Source: Tessaracoccus sp.
GTDB lineage: Bacteria > Actinomycetota > Actinomycetes > Propionibacteriales > Propionibacteriaceae
DNA: 64,000 nucleotides
Direction: 5' to 3'
Assembly (NCBI RefSeq): GCF_016714275.1
Contig: NZ_JADJNP010000002.1
Location: 620,001 to 684,000, forward strand
Shown: positions 25,198 through 33,582 of the stretch, piece by piece
How positions within the stretch are numbered: position 1 is the first letter of the stretch
How the letters are laid out: each line of letters opens with the position of its first letter
Notes under the pieces: model-generated
Databases searched by the model: none
Told to the model about the DNA's origin: nothing
The model's input: only the letters and a program-made list of their open reading frames with translations
Translations under genes and position numbers: made by a program

Positions 25198-26823
25198 ATG
25201 CAGAGCACCGTCACCGCCGTCGTCACCCACTCGCTGACGAAGGTCACCGCCGACTGGAAGCCCACCGCCCCACTGACAGCGCTCACCGGCTGGTCCGGCG
25301 AACGCGTCTCCTTCCAGGTCGCCTGGCTGCCGCCGTCGACGCGCGGCCATGGTCCGCAGAACCGGGTCGAGGTCGAGGTCGACGGGGCTGGGCACGTCAG
25401 CCTGTTCGACGTGGAGCTCGTGCCGGTGCAAGCGCCGTGCTGGCCCGAGCACTCCACCGGGTACATCGCCGACCGCCCCGGCCTGTTGCCGGATCTGCTC
25501 CGCCCTCGGGCCGACGGCGCCCGCACCATGGCGCGGCACACCGGCTGGCACAGCGTCTGGGTGGATGTCGTGCTCCCCAGCGACGACCTGCGGGTCACGG
25601 TCCGCGACGGCGACACCCTGGTGCTCGACCACAGGATCGAGGTGCACACCGTCGAGCGCCCGGCAGCACCGCCGGAATTGACGGTGGCGCAGTGGTTCCA
25701 CGCCGACTGCCTCGCCACCTACTACGGCGTAGACACGTGGAGCGAGGATCACTGGACGGCGATCGCCGGTCAGCTCCGCTCACTGCGGCGGTTGGGCGCG
25801 ACGATGGCCCTCACCCCGGTGTGGACGCCACCGCTCGACACGGATGAGGGCATCGACCGCCGCACCACGCAGCTGCTCGACATCCGTCTGGCTGACGGCG
25901 TCTACCACTTCGGCCATGAGCGGCTCGACCGCTGGATGGCCCTACTCGCCGACGCGGGTATCGCCCAGGTCGAGGTGCCGCACCTGTTCACCCAGTGGGG
26001 CGCCAAGTACGCCCCGCAGGTGTGGGTCGAGGTCGACGGCGCGCCCGTGAAGCTCTTCGGCTGGCACACCCATGCCGACGACCCCGCCTACGTCGACTTC
26101 CTGGCCCAGGCGCTGCCGTTCTTGAAGGAGTACTTCGGGGCACGCGTCGGTCTGGAGAACACGTTCTTCCACGTGTCCGACGAGCCCAGCGAGGAGCATC
26201 TCGCCAGCTACCTGGCGGCGAAGGGCGCTGTCGGCTCGCTGCTGGACGAGTGCAGGCTGATCGATGCCCTCTCCGAGCACGAGTATGCGGCCCACGTACC
26301 CACCCCGATCGTGGCGACCAACGCCGTCGAGGGCTTCCGCAGGGCCGGCGTGGAGCCGGGGTGGGTGTACTACTGCATCTCGCAGAGCTGGGAGCTCTCG
26401 AACCGATTCATCGCGCTGGATGGCGTTCGCACCCGAGCGCTCGGCTGGCAGCTGTACAAGACCGGCGCCATCGGCTTCCTCCACTGGGGCTTCAACTTCT
26501 ACAACTCCGTTCTCTCACGTCGCGCGATCAACCCCTTCGTCGACACCGCCGCGGGTGGCGGCTTCCTCAGCGGCGACGCGTTCATCGTCTACCCCGGGCC
26601 CGACCTCGAGCCGCTGGAGTCGCAGCGCCATCGCCTCATCGCCGACGCCATGCAGGACCTCGCCGCGGCGCAGCGGGCGGAGTCGATCCTCGGGCGCGAC
26701 CAGGTGCTCGCCATCGTCGACCCAGACGGCGACCTCGACTACGCCACCGGATGGGTAAGCTCCGAGACCTGGCTGGAGCGTCGTTCCACCCTCGACGACG
26801 CGGCTCGGGCCGCACTGAACTGA
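25198..26823 (+). CDS. DUF4091 / GH123-like glycoside hydrolase (putative N-acetylhexosaminidase)
   Basis: The protein has 541 residues. An N-terminal beta region (about 1-150) is followed by a TIM-barrel-like region with VAQWFHADCLATYYGV, AQVEVPHLFTQWGAKY, the acidic pair in TFFHVSDEPSEEH, YYCISQSWELSNRF and AIGFLHWGFNFYNS. GH123 enzymes use adjacent Asp-Glu residues and the substrate N-acetyl group, and the SDEP motif fits. No signal peptide is present, so it should act in the cytoplasm on imported oligosaccharides or glycosides. Its place beside the DasR-like regulator and the GlcNAc-type PTS supports amino-sugar use. ATG 25198 is chosen; ATG 25189 is a close in-frame alternative. Confidence 0.82.
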   Translation: MQSTVTAVVTHSLTKVTADWKPTAPLTALTGWSGERVSFQVAWLPPSTRGHGPQNRVEVEVDGAGHVSLFDVELVPVQAPCWPEHSTGYIADRPGLLPDLLRPRADGARTMARHTGWHSVWVDVVLPSDDLRVTVRDGDTLVLDHRIEVHTVERPAAPPELTVAQWFHADCLATYYGVDTWSEDHWTAIAGQLRSLRRLGATMALTPVWTPPLDTDEGIDRRTTQLLDIRLADGVYHFGHERLDRWMALLADAGIAQVEVPHLFTQWGAKYAPQVWVEVDGAPVKLFGWHTHADDPAYVDFLAQALPFLKEYFGARVGLENTFFHVSDEPSEEHLASYLAAKGAVGSLLDECRLIDALSEHEYAAHVPTPIVATNAVEGFRRAGVEPGWVYYCISQSWELSNRFIALDGVRTRALGWQLYKTGAIGFLHWGFNFYNSVLSRRAINPFVDTAAGGGFLSGDAFIVYPGPDLEPLESQRHRLIADAMQDLAAAQRAESILGRDQVLAIVDPDGDLDYATGWVSSETWLERRSTLDDAARAALN

Positions 26824-26899
26824 CTTCCTGGCCCCAGGGCCGACCGCGACGCGACCACAGGTGGACTCCCCTCCACCTCCCTCCTTCTAGGTTCAGTAC

Positions 26900-27286
26900 A
26901 TGGTCACCCGCTCCCGGCTCCGCATCGCCATTCTCATTCCGGTGGTGGTCGGGATCGGGTTGCTTGCCCGCCGGCTCCCGGGGCTTACCGGCGATGCCGC
27001 AGGTGGACTTCTCTACGCGACCCTGCTCTATCTCCTGGCCGCCTTCGTGGCCCCGCGGGCGCGCGCCCTCTCGTTAGTGACGGCGACTGCGGCGGTCGGA
27101 GTCCTGATCGAGTTGCTGCAACTGACGGGAGTTCCCGCAGTCCTCGGCAACGCATGGCCCTCCGCCAGGCTGGTGTTCGGTTCGACCTTCGCACCACTCG
27201 ACCTCGCGTGGGCCGTAGCAGGGGCAGCGCTCGGGGCCCTCACGGACCTCGTCTCACGAAAGCGCAATGCTCACCAAGGTCGCTAG
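26900..27286 (+). CDS. DUF2809-family membrane protein
   Basis: This 128-residue protein has four predicted helices (IAILIPVVVGIGLLARRL, GGLLYATLLYLLAAFVA, LSLVTATAAVGVLIELLQL and LDLAWAVAGAALGALTDLV). The pattern with ELLQLTGVPAV and ARLVFGSTFAPLDLAW is typical of DUF2809. No function is known for the family. It stands alone downstream of the glycosidase gene. Confidence 0.8.
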   Translation: MVTRSRLRIAILIPVVVGIGLLARRLPGLTGDAAGGLLYATLLYLLAAFVAPRARALSLVTATAAVGVLIELLQLTGVPAVLGNAWPSARLVFGSTFAPLDLAWAVAGAALGALTDLVSRKRNAHQGR

Positions 27287-27372
27287 CTGCGCAGCGCAAC
27301 ACACACTGCTCTCCTTCTGTCAGACGTCTCCACTACCTTCACCCTCATCACGTACAGCGGAGGGCGGCGAGG

Positions 27373-27612
27373 ATGACGAGTAGACGAGATGTCGTTGCCA
27401 GTGCGTATCGTCTGAACGGATCCAAGCCGGTGGCCTATCTCGACGAGACCTACAGCATGGACGATCGGTGGGCGAAGTTCTACGTCATGACCGCTGTCGT
27501 CGTGCAAGCGGATCTCCCTGACCTCGTCTGCAGCGCGTACCGCCAGCAGATCACAGCGAGGGACTCCACGTTGTTCGACCGCATCGAACACATCTGCCAG
27601 GTGTTGCCGTAA
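27373..27612 (+). CDS. Short unidentified protein, possibly a truncated DUF3800-like N-terminus
   Basis: ATG 27373 opens a frame of 79 codons: MTSRRDVVASAYRLNGSK, then PVAYLDETYSMDDRWAKFYV and MTAVVVQADLPDLVCSAYRQ, ending CQVLP and TAA. The YLDE motif followed by a beta strand and helix resembles the start of DUF3800 (RNase H-like) proteins, which are normally over 200 residues, so this may be a remnant. Third-position G/C is lower than in neighbours, hinting at transfer or decay. The 85 bp before it show no clear promoter. Confidence 0.5.
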   Translation: MTSRRDVVASAYRLNGSKPVAYLDETYSMDDRWAKFYVMTAVVVQADLPDLVCSAYRQQITARDSTLFDRIEHICQVLP

Positions 27613-27617
27613 ATGAA

Positions 27618-27632
27618 GCAGCCCCCGGCTGC
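27618..27632 (+). terminator. Short perfect hairpin after the DUF3800-like fragment
   Basis: GCAGCC-CCC-GGCTGC forms a 6-bp stem with a 3-base loop, 5 bp after the stop codon. The 190 bases that follow, up to the UvrA-like gene, hold no gene I can support, only a degenerate copy of the intergenic repeat near 27719. Confidence 0.45.
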
Positions 27633-27824
27633 CGTGGCTACACCGAGGGCCAATCCGGCTCACCTGAAGCGGGGCCGAGATCTTGCTACCTGCAACCTTA
27701 CCCCGCCTGTCATCGCGCCTCAACCCTTCGACGCGGGGACTCGGCGTGAGGCACCGCGCCCTCGTTCCGCGTCGTCAGGCAGCGGCCGTTGGAACTGTCG
27801 GTGGTGGGTGCCATACTTCCCGTC

Positions 27825-30098
27825 ATGCCTAACGGTCATGACAAGATCCTCGTGCGCGGCGCGCGCGTCAACAACCTGCGCGACGTCGATGTCGACATCC
27901 CGAAGCACCAGATGACGGTGTTCACCGGGGTCTCGGGGTCCGGCAAGAGCTCGCTCGTTTTCGGCACGATCGCCGCAGAGAGCCAGCGGCTGATCAACGA
28001 GACCTACCCGGCCTTCGTGCAGTCGTTCATGGCCAGCCCGGCGCGGCCCGACGTCGATCAGCTGGAGAACCTGTCGGCGGCCATCGTCGTCGACCAGGAG
28101 AGGATGGGCGCCAACTCCCGCTCCACCGTCGGCACGGCAACGGACGTCAACAATCTGATGCGGCTCGTGTGGTCTCGCCTCGGCACTCCCGAGGTCGGCC
28201 CCAGCTTCTTCTTCTCCTTCAACACCCCGCAGGGCATGTGCCCCGGGTGCGAGGGCAACGGGCGCGTGTCGGCGGTCGACGAGTCGCAGATCGTCAATCG
28301 CGACCTGTCGCTGAACGACGGCGCCATCCTCGTACCCGGCATGGGGGTCGGCACCTGGTACTGGAAGGGCTACGCCGAGAATCCCAACCTCAACCCCACC
28401 GTCCCGCTCAAAGACTTCAGCGCCGAGGACTGGGCCTACCTGATGTACCAGGAGCCCATCAAGGTGAAGGCGCTGGGCATGAACATGACCTATGAGGGCG
28501 TCATCCCGCGCGTGAAGCGCATGTTCCTGAACCCTGAGAAGGCGCCGGGACAGAAGCACGCGAAGGAGTTCGCGGACCGGATCGGCACGTTCCGGCCGTG
28601 CCCGGAGTGCAACGGCATGCGGCTGAACGAGGCCGCACGGACCGCCGAGGTCGAGGGCGTGACGCTGCCGACGGCGCTCAGCTGGCAGATCTCCGACCTC
28701 CGGCCCTGGGTCGATCGGTTGCGCGATGACAAGGCCGGAGACCGCGCCCGGCCGGTTCTGACGTCGCTCTCCGATCTGCTCGGCTCGCTGGTGGAGGTCG
28801 GCCTCGGCTATCTCTCGTTGGATCGCGAGTCCGGCACGCTGTCTGGCGGCGAGGCGCAGCGCGTCAAGATGGTGCGCCACCTCGGGTCCGCGCTCACCGA
28901 CATCACGTACGTGTTCGACGAGCCCACCGTCGGTCTCCACCCGCACGACATCAACCGGATGACGGACCTGCTGGCCCGGCTCCGCGACAAGGGCAACACC
29001 GTGCTTGTCGTCGAGCACAAGCCGCAGGTGATCGCGCGGGCGGACCACATCGTCGACATCGGTCCCGGCGCCGGCACACACGGCGGCGAGATCACGTACA
29101 CCGGAGACCTGGATGGCCTCCGCTCCTCCGGCACGCTGACGGGCGACCACCTCGACACCCGGCCGACGCCGCGGACGAAGCTGCGAACGCCCACGGGCGC
29201 CTTGGCGATTCGGGGCGCATCGACGCACAACCTGCAAGATGTGGACGTCGACATCCCCCTCGGCATCCTCACCGTTGTCACCGGCGTGGCGGGGTCCGGC
29301 AAGTCGAGCCTCATCCACGGCTCGATCGCCGACGGCTCGATGGCGAAGGCCGGGGAGGTGCGTGTCGTCGATCAGACCGCGATCCGCGGCTCGATCCGCT
29401 CGAACCCGGCTACCTACACCGGGCTGCTCGAGCCCATCCGCGCGGCGTTCGCGAAGGCGAACAAGGTCAAGCCCGCCCTGTTCAGCGCCAACTCGGAGGG
29501 CGCCTGCCCCAACTGCAAGGGTCTCGGCGTCGTATACACCGACCTCGGCATGATGGCCGGCATCGCCAACACCTGCGAGGTGTGCGAGGGCCGCCGCTTC
29601 ACCGACGAGGTACTCCAGTACACGCTGCACGGCCTGAACATCGCGGAGGTGCTCGCCCTCCCCGTCTCCGAGGCGGTCAAGGTGTTCACCACGGGCATCC
29701 CGGGAAAGATCCTGCAGCGCTTGCAGGCTGTCGGCCTCGGCTATCTGCGCCTCGGCCAGCCGTTGTCCACGCTGTCGGGCGGCGAGCGCCAGCGAATCAA
29801 GTTGGCCATCAGGATGGGCGAGGGCGCGGGCATTTACGTGCTCGACGAGCCCACAACGGGCCTGCACATGGCCGACATCGAGGCGATGCTGCAGATGCTG
29901 GACCGCCTCGTCGACGAGGGCAACTCGGTGATCGTGATCGAGCACTCGCTGCCGGTGATGGCGCACGCCGACTGGGTGGTCGACCTCGGCCCCGGCGCCG
30001 GCCACGACGGCGGCCGCGTCGTCTTCGAGGGCACACCCGCACACCTCGCCGCCTCCGGAACTCTCACCGGCCAGCACCTCGCCGACTACCTGCCCTGA
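27825..30098 (+). CDS. UvrA-like ABC protein (short UvrA paralogue)
   Basis: The protein has 757 residues and two ABC ATPase halves. Half one has GVSGSGKSS near residue 36, zinc knuckles CPGCEGNG and CPECNG, and LSGGEAQRVKM with YVFDEPTVGLHP. Half two has GVAGSGKSS, CPNCKG and CEVCEG, LSGGERQRIKL and YVLDEPTTGLHM. It is about 200 residues shorter than housekeeping UvrA (about 950), which matches the UvrA2/DrrC-like class linked to resistance to DNA-binding drugs and lacks the full UvrB-interaction insertion. ATG 27825 has no obvious ribosome site, so a nearly leaderless message or the upstream TTG at 27789 is possible. Confidence 0.9.
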   Translation: MPNGHDKILVRGARVNNLRDVDVDIPKHQMTVFTGVSGSGKSSLVFGTIAAESQRLINETYPAFVQSFMASPARPDVDQLENLSAAIVVDQERMGANSRSTVGTATDVNNLMRLVWSRLGTPEVGPSFFFSFNTPQGMCPGCEGNGRVSAVDESQIVNRDLSLNDGAILVPGMGVGTWYWKGYAENPNLNPTVPLKDFSAEDWAYLMYQEPIKVKALGMNMTYEGVIPRVKRMFLNPEKAPGQKHAKEFADRIGTFRPCPECNGMRLNEAARTAEVEGVTLPTALSWQISDLRPWVDRLRDDKAGDRARPVLTSLSDLLGSLVEVGLGYLSLDRESGTLSGGEAQRVKMVRHLGSALTDITYVFDEPTVGLHPHDINRMTDLLARLRDKGNTVLVVEHKPQVIARADHIVDIGPGAGTHGGEITYTGDLDGLRSSGTLTGDHLDTRPTPRTKLRTPTGALAIRGASTHNLQDVDVDIPLGILTVVTGVAGSGKSSLIHGSIADGSMAKAGEVRVVDQTAIRGSIRSNPATYTGLLEPIRAAFAKANKVKPALFSANSEGACPNCKGLGVVYTDLGMMAGIANTCEVCEGRRFTDEVLQYTLHGLNIAEVLALPVSEAVKVFTTGIPGKILQRLQAVGLGYLRLGQPLSTLSGGERQRIKLAIRMGEGAGIYVLDEPTTGLHMADIEAMLQMLDRLVDEGNSVIVIEHSLPVMAHADWVVDLGPGAGHDGGRVVFEGTPAHLAASGTLTGQHLADYLP

Positions 30099-30176
30099 CC
30101 CCGGAGGAAGGCGATGGCTTCTGCCGAGTAGGCTCAGCTCACCGCACCAGCACGACGACGAACAAGGGAGCGACCC

Positions 30177-30683
30177 ATGACCACCGATGTGATGACAACA
30201 GGCCCCTGGCCGGAACCCGTCGTGGTCGATACCGACGCCGTCGCGCTTGCCGTTGTCCGGCACGAGGGCATGCGAATCGAGGGGCTGCCGGCCGCGTTCG
30301 ACTCTTCCTACGGCCCGGTGATGGTCGCGCTCCAGGGCGCGGGCCTGATGCCGGTCGGGGCGGCGCTCGCGGTCTACGAGGGCGACCCGATGGCCGAGTT
30401 CGCGGTGGAGATCGGCTTCCCTGTTGACAGGCCGCTGCCTGCGACCGCCGAGGTCGACGGCCTCAGCGTCACCCCGTCCGAGATCCCTGCGGGTCGCGTT
30501 GCGATGCTCACCCATGTCGGCCCGTACGACGAACTGGGAGCCGCGTGGGGCCGCCTCATGACCTGGGCCGCGACCGAGGGCGTGACTCCCGGCGCGCGCT
30601 ACGGCGAGATCTACGTCACCGAGCCAACGCCCGACGGCGATCCCACCCAGCTGCGCTCCGACCTCTTCCTCACCCTCGCCTGA
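30177..30683 (+). CDS. GyrI-like small-molecule-binding domain protein
   Basis: This is a 168-residue single-domain protein of the GyrI/effector-binding (SRPBCC-like bacterial transcription activator) fold. It has ALAVVRHEGMRIEGLPAAFD, a central AVYEGDPMAEFAVEIGFPVD and the typical AGRVAMLTHVGPYDELGAAW near residue 110, then RYGEIYVTEPTPDGD. There is no DNA-binding domain. Such proteins bind or hydrolyse toxic small molecules. It lies 79 bp behind the UvrA-like gene, which could suggest a drug-response pair. Confidence 0.82.
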   Translation: MTTDVMTTGPWPEPVVVDTDAVALAVVRHEGMRIEGLPAAFDSSYGPVMVALQGAGLMPVGAALAVYEGDPMAEFAVEIGFPVDRPLPATAEVDGLSVTPSEIPAGRVAMLTHVGPYDELGAAWGRLMTWAATEGVTPGARYGEIYVTEPTPDGDPTQLRSDLFLTLA

Positions 30684-30700
30684 CGTCCTAGAGTGATCTC

Positions 30701-31039
30701 ATGAGCCTCAACATCGGCATGGTCACCATCGACTCCTCGGACCCCCTCCCGCTCGCGAAATGGTGGGCAGAACGCCTGGGCGCCCCCATCGTGGAGGAGA
30801 ACGACGGCTGGTTCGTCATGATCGGCTCGACGCCCATGCTGGCCGTTCAGCACGTCGAAGATCCCACCGACGGAAAGAACCGCATCCACCTCGATCTCAA
30901 CACCGACGACGTGGATGCCACACTCGACGAACTGCTCAAGGCCGGCGCCACCCTCATCGGCGACCGCGGCGACGAGAACTTCCGCTGGGTCACCCTCGCG
31001 GACCCGCAGGGCAATCAGTTCTGCATCGCCAAGCACTGA
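30701..31039 (+). CDS. VOC (glyoxalase/bleomycin-resistance fold) protein
   Basis: This 112-residue vicinal-oxygen-chelate protein has MVTIDSSDPLPLAKWWAERL at the start, AVQHVEDPTDGKNRIHLDLN in the middle (His and Asp in the usual metal positions) and TLADPQGNQFCIAKH at the end. Members bind or modify small molecules. The substrate cannot be predicted. It starts 17 bp after the GyrI-like gene, probably in the same transcript, and converges with a GNAT gene across a repeat hairpin. Confidence 0.85.
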   Translation: MSLNIGMVTIDSSDPLPLAKWWAERLGAPIVEENDGWFVMIGSTPMLAVQHVEDPTDGKNRIHLDLNTDDVDATLDELLKAGATLIGDRGDENFRWVTLADPQGNQFCIAKH

Positions 31040-31083
31040 GACGCTCCCCCAGCCGACGCTGCCGCGGTTTCCTGCCCAGGCTC

Positions 31084-31141
31084 TCGGACCTTTCGACGCG
31101 GGCTGCGGCTCTTCCGTCGCCGTGGCCCGGCTCAAGGAACG
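31084..31141. repeat. Dispersed intergenic hairpin repeat, copy 1
   Basis: It begins TCGGACCTTTCGACGCGGG and ends GGCCCGGCTCAAGGAACG. The outer arms CCTTTCGA and TCAAGG enclose a G/C-rich centre. The TCA near its right end is the stop codon (TGA) of the minus-strand GNAT gene. Confidence 0.65.
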
Positions 31142-32100
31142 ACGACGCGCCCAGGCGACAGATAGGCGTAGGTGTGGTGCTCGACGTAGCCCTCGGATGC
31201 GTAGAGACCCCGCGCGACGACGTTGTCGTCCTCGACTTGGAGCGCCAGATACCGCGCTCCGAGGCGGTGCGCCTCGACGGCGAGCGCGCGGGTCACGGCC
31301 CGGCCGAGGCCCTCGCCCCGCGCATCGGGCGAGACCTCGACGCAGGACAGGACGGCCCAACCGCGCGCCAGGGCCACCCGCCCCACGGCCTGGTCGCCGA
31401 CCCGCAGGTACCGCGCGGGCGCCGCAGTGATCTCCGCGAGCCGGTCGGCGTCGACGTCGCCGCCCCGGTAGACCGCGAGCCACTCCTCGTCAGGCGAGTC
31501 CACGAGCACCGCCGGGGCCGAACCGGCGCTGGCCAGCTGTTCCGACAGCGCATCCTCCGGCGCGGCGTCAGTCGGGGACGATGAGGAGAGGCTCGCGGCG
31601 TCGGCGACCATAACGACGGTCGGAGAGGCGGCGCGCCACCCGAGCGCCAAGGCCTCTTCGGCGACTCGGCTGCCGACCACGGCCTGCAGCAGAAGCTGCG
31701 TACCGGCCCAATCGTTCGCCGCCGCCACCGCTTCGAGGAAGGGCATCCCCGGGTCTCCGACAGCGAGCACGGAGTTGGCCCGCTGCGTCCGTCCTCGGCC
31801 CGTCCTGATCGTCCACCCGCCGAGCCTCGCCCGTCGGAGCCCCGGCCAGGTGAGGTCGACCACGCGCTGCAGCGCATCCGCCGGCGATGCCGGGAGCACC
31901 GTGCGCTCGGGCACCTTGCGGACGGCCTCGGCCTCCGCCCGCGGCACCCACTCGGCCCCGCGGTCCTCGGGGAGGACGACCATCCACTCGTCGTTGGCCG
32001 CGACGAGGTGCCCCACGACGTCGGATAGCGCCCCCGACGGACGCCGCCGACGGATGCTCACCCGGGTCGCGTCAAGGCCGGGCGCTGGGATGATGGTCAC
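31132..32100 (-). CDS. GNAT-family N-acetyltransferase, two-domain (Rv0428c-like)
   Basis: The protein has 322 residues. An N-terminal SH3-like or partner domain (TRVSIRRRRPSGALSDVVGH, EDRGAEWVPRAEAEAVRKVP) precedes a C-terminal GNAT domain with the acetyl-CoA loop in VEVSPDARGEGLGRAVTRAL and YLALQVEDDNVVARGLYASE, ending GYVEHHTYAYLSP. The layout matches actinobacterial Rv0428c-type acetyltransferases. The substrate is unknown. The last codons (V-V-P and stop) fall inside the dispersed repeat. Confidence 0.83.
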   Translation of the reverse strand: MTIIPAPGLDATRVSIRRRRPSGALSDVVGHLVAANDEWMVVLPEDRGAEWVPRAEAEAVRKVPERTVLPASPADALQRVVDLTWPGLRRARLGGWTIRTGRGRTQRANSVLAVGDPGMPFLEAVAAANDWAGTQLLLQAVVGSRVAEEALALGWRAASPTVVMVADAASLSSSSPTDAAPEDALSEQLASAGSAPAVLVDSPDEEWLAVYRGGDVDADRLAEITAAPARYLRVGDQAVGRVALARGWAVLSCVEVSPDARGEGLGRAVTRALAVEAHRLGARYLALQVEDDNVVARGLYASEGYVEHHTYAYLSPGRVVVP

Positions 32101-32184
32101 GATGTCAGCCTATTGGCGGCCGGACTCGCGGCGCCAAGCCGCCCACACAGACTCAGCCCAAGTCCAGAGACCGGGCGCCAGACA

Positions 32185-32264
32185 TTGGTTTCGACACGAC
32201 GGCTCGCTAGCGCTCGCGCGTCGGCTCAACCAGCGGGGGTCGGCGCAACCAGCGGTAGGCTCAA
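32185..32264. repeat. Dispersed intergenic hairpin repeat, copy 2
   Basis: TTGGTTTCGACACGACGGCT opens the copy, followed by GCTAGCGC and three GGCTCAACC-like tails (CTCAACCAGCGG, CGCAACCAGCGG, CTCAACCGATGG). The final TCA is the stop codon of add. It fills most of the gap between the GNAT gene and add. Confidence 0.65.
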
Positions 32265-33331
32265 CCGATGGCGGCGTAGCCGGGGCGGATGACGCCGTCG
32301 ATGATCGCCCGGCGCTCGGGCAGCGGCAGGAAGGCAGCGTTCATGGCCGCGAGGGTGCAGCGCTCGACATCGGCGAGGGTCCAGCCGAACGTCTCCGACA
32401 GGAGCGCGAACTCGCGGGACATGGTCGTGCGGCTCATCAAGCGGTTGTCACAGTTGACCGTGACGTTGAAGCCCAGGTTTTTCAGCAGGTCGATCGGGTG
32501 CTCGACCATCGTGGATGCGATGCCCGTCTGCAGGTTCGACGACGGGGACACCTCCAAGGGAACCTGCGCATCGCGCACGTAGGCCGCAAGGCGGCCGAGG
32601 ACTGGGACACCGTCGACGATCGCGATGTCCTCGACGATCCGCACGCCGTGGCCGACGCGGTTCGCTCCGCACAGCTGCACGGCCTCCCAGATCGAGCCCG
32701 GGCCGTAGGCCTCGCCCGCGTGAATGGTGATGAACATGTTCGCGCGCTTCAACAGCTCGAACGCGGGCAGCCAGTGGGATGCGGGGAAGCCATCCTCAGC
32801 GCCGGCGATGTCGAAACCGCAGACGGAATCGTCGCGGAAATCGACGGCGAGCTGTGCGGTGTCGACGGTCGGCGCGACGTGGCGCATGGACGTGACGATC
32901 TGCCGCGCGACGATCCGATGGCCGAGCGCCTCGGCCTCGGCCATGCCCTCGGCGAGGCCGTCGCGAACCGCCTCGATGGCCTCCCTGCGCGTCAGCCCGC
33001 GCGACTCGTGCTGCTCCGGCGCCCACCGCGCCTCGGCGTACACCACGCCGTCGAGCGCCTGATCGACGACGAACTCCCGCGCCACCCGCGCCAGGTGCTC
33101 TCTGGTCTGCATCGCCGCGACGGTGTGGTCGAAGGTCTCCAGGTACCGGACGAGCGAGCCGGAGTCCGCCGCCTCGAAGAACCAGGTGCGGAGCTCGTCC
33201 GGCTCAGTGGTCGGAAGGTCATGGCCGGCCTCCGCGCAATGCGCGATCACGGTCTCGGGCCGCAGCCCGCCGTCGAGGTGGTCGTGCAGGGCGACCTTCG
33301 GCAGCCGACGGATCTGGTCAATCGAGAGCAT
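32261..33331 (-). CDS. add: Adenosine deaminase
   Basis: This 356-residue metal-dependent hydrolase converts adenosine and deoxyadenosine to inosine forms. Its zinc and catalytic motifs are ALHDHLDGGLRPETV, FITIHAGEAYGPGSIWEAVQ, RVGHGVRI, LEVSPSSNLQTG and VNCDNRLMSRTTMSREF (the catalytic Asp; most relatives have a Thr before it). ATG 33331 follows AAGGAA and is preferred over an upstream ATG at 33370, which lies inside the MITE-like element. It is the last gene of the nucleoside transport and salvage run, but a 169-bp element sits just before its ribosome site. Confidence 0.93.
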   Translation of the reverse strand: MLSIDQIRRLPKVALHDHLDGGLRPETVIAHCAEAGHDLPTTEPDELRTWFFEAADSGSLVRYLETFDHTVAAMQTREHLARVAREFVVDQALDGVVYAEARWAPEQHESRGLTRREAIEAVRDGLAEGMAEAEALGHRIVARQIVTSMRHVAPTVDTAQLAVDFRDDSVCGFDIAGAEDGFPASHWLPAFELLKRANMFITIHAGEAYGPGSIWEAVQLCGANRVGHGVRIVEDIAIVDGVPVLGRLAAYVRDAQVPLEVSPSSNLQTGIASTMVEHPIDLLKNLGFNVTVNCDNRLMSRTTMSREFALLSETFGWTLADVERCTLAAMNAAFLPLPERRAIIDGVIRPGYAAIG

Positions 33332-33353
33332 AGTTTCCTTCCGGAGGAGGCGG

Positions 33354-33522
33354 CTAGTGGTCTGTCGCACCTAAAGGTACCGATCAGGACGCGGGGTCAG
33401 GCGGGATGAGCGACAAGGCGGAGGAGGGAGTCATAGCGGGGCACTACGTCGACCGACGACAACGACGTCAATCGCCCGCATGGCGCCGCGTACCGGTGCA
33501 TTTAGGTGCGACGGGCCACTAG
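33354..33522. mobile_element. MITE-like element with terminal inverted repeats (169 bp)
   Basis: The left end starts CTAGTGGTCTGTCGCACC and the right end, reverse-complemented, starts CTAGTGGCCCGTCGCACC; 24 of the first 28 bases agree. Both ends carry CTAG, which could be a 4-bp target duplication of the kind made by IS5-type elements. The interior encodes no protein. The left end is 12 bp upstream of the add ribosome site, so the element forms much of the add leader and separates add from cdd. Confidence 0.75.
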
Positions 33523-33525
33523 GTT

Positions 33526-33582
33526 TCGGACCTTTCGACACGGGCCCGGCGCTTCGCGCGCGGGCCCGGCTCAAGGAACGGC
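33526..33582. repeat. Dispersed intergenic hairpin repeat, copy 3
   Basis: It opens TCGGACCTTTCGACACGGGC and closes GGGCCCGGCTCAAGGAACGG. CGGGCCCGGCGC and CGCGCGGGCCCGG pair around TTCG. The TCA inside its right arm is the stop codon of cdd. It abuts the right end of the MITE-like element. Confidence 0.7.

Noticed and set aside
27720..30515. A 931-codon minus-strand open frame across the UvrA-like gene
   Set aside because: It mirrors the codon bias of the plus-strand UvrA paralogue, which has clear Walker, signature and zinc motifs. The reverse frame is low-complexity and rich in Arg, Asp, Gly and Leu.
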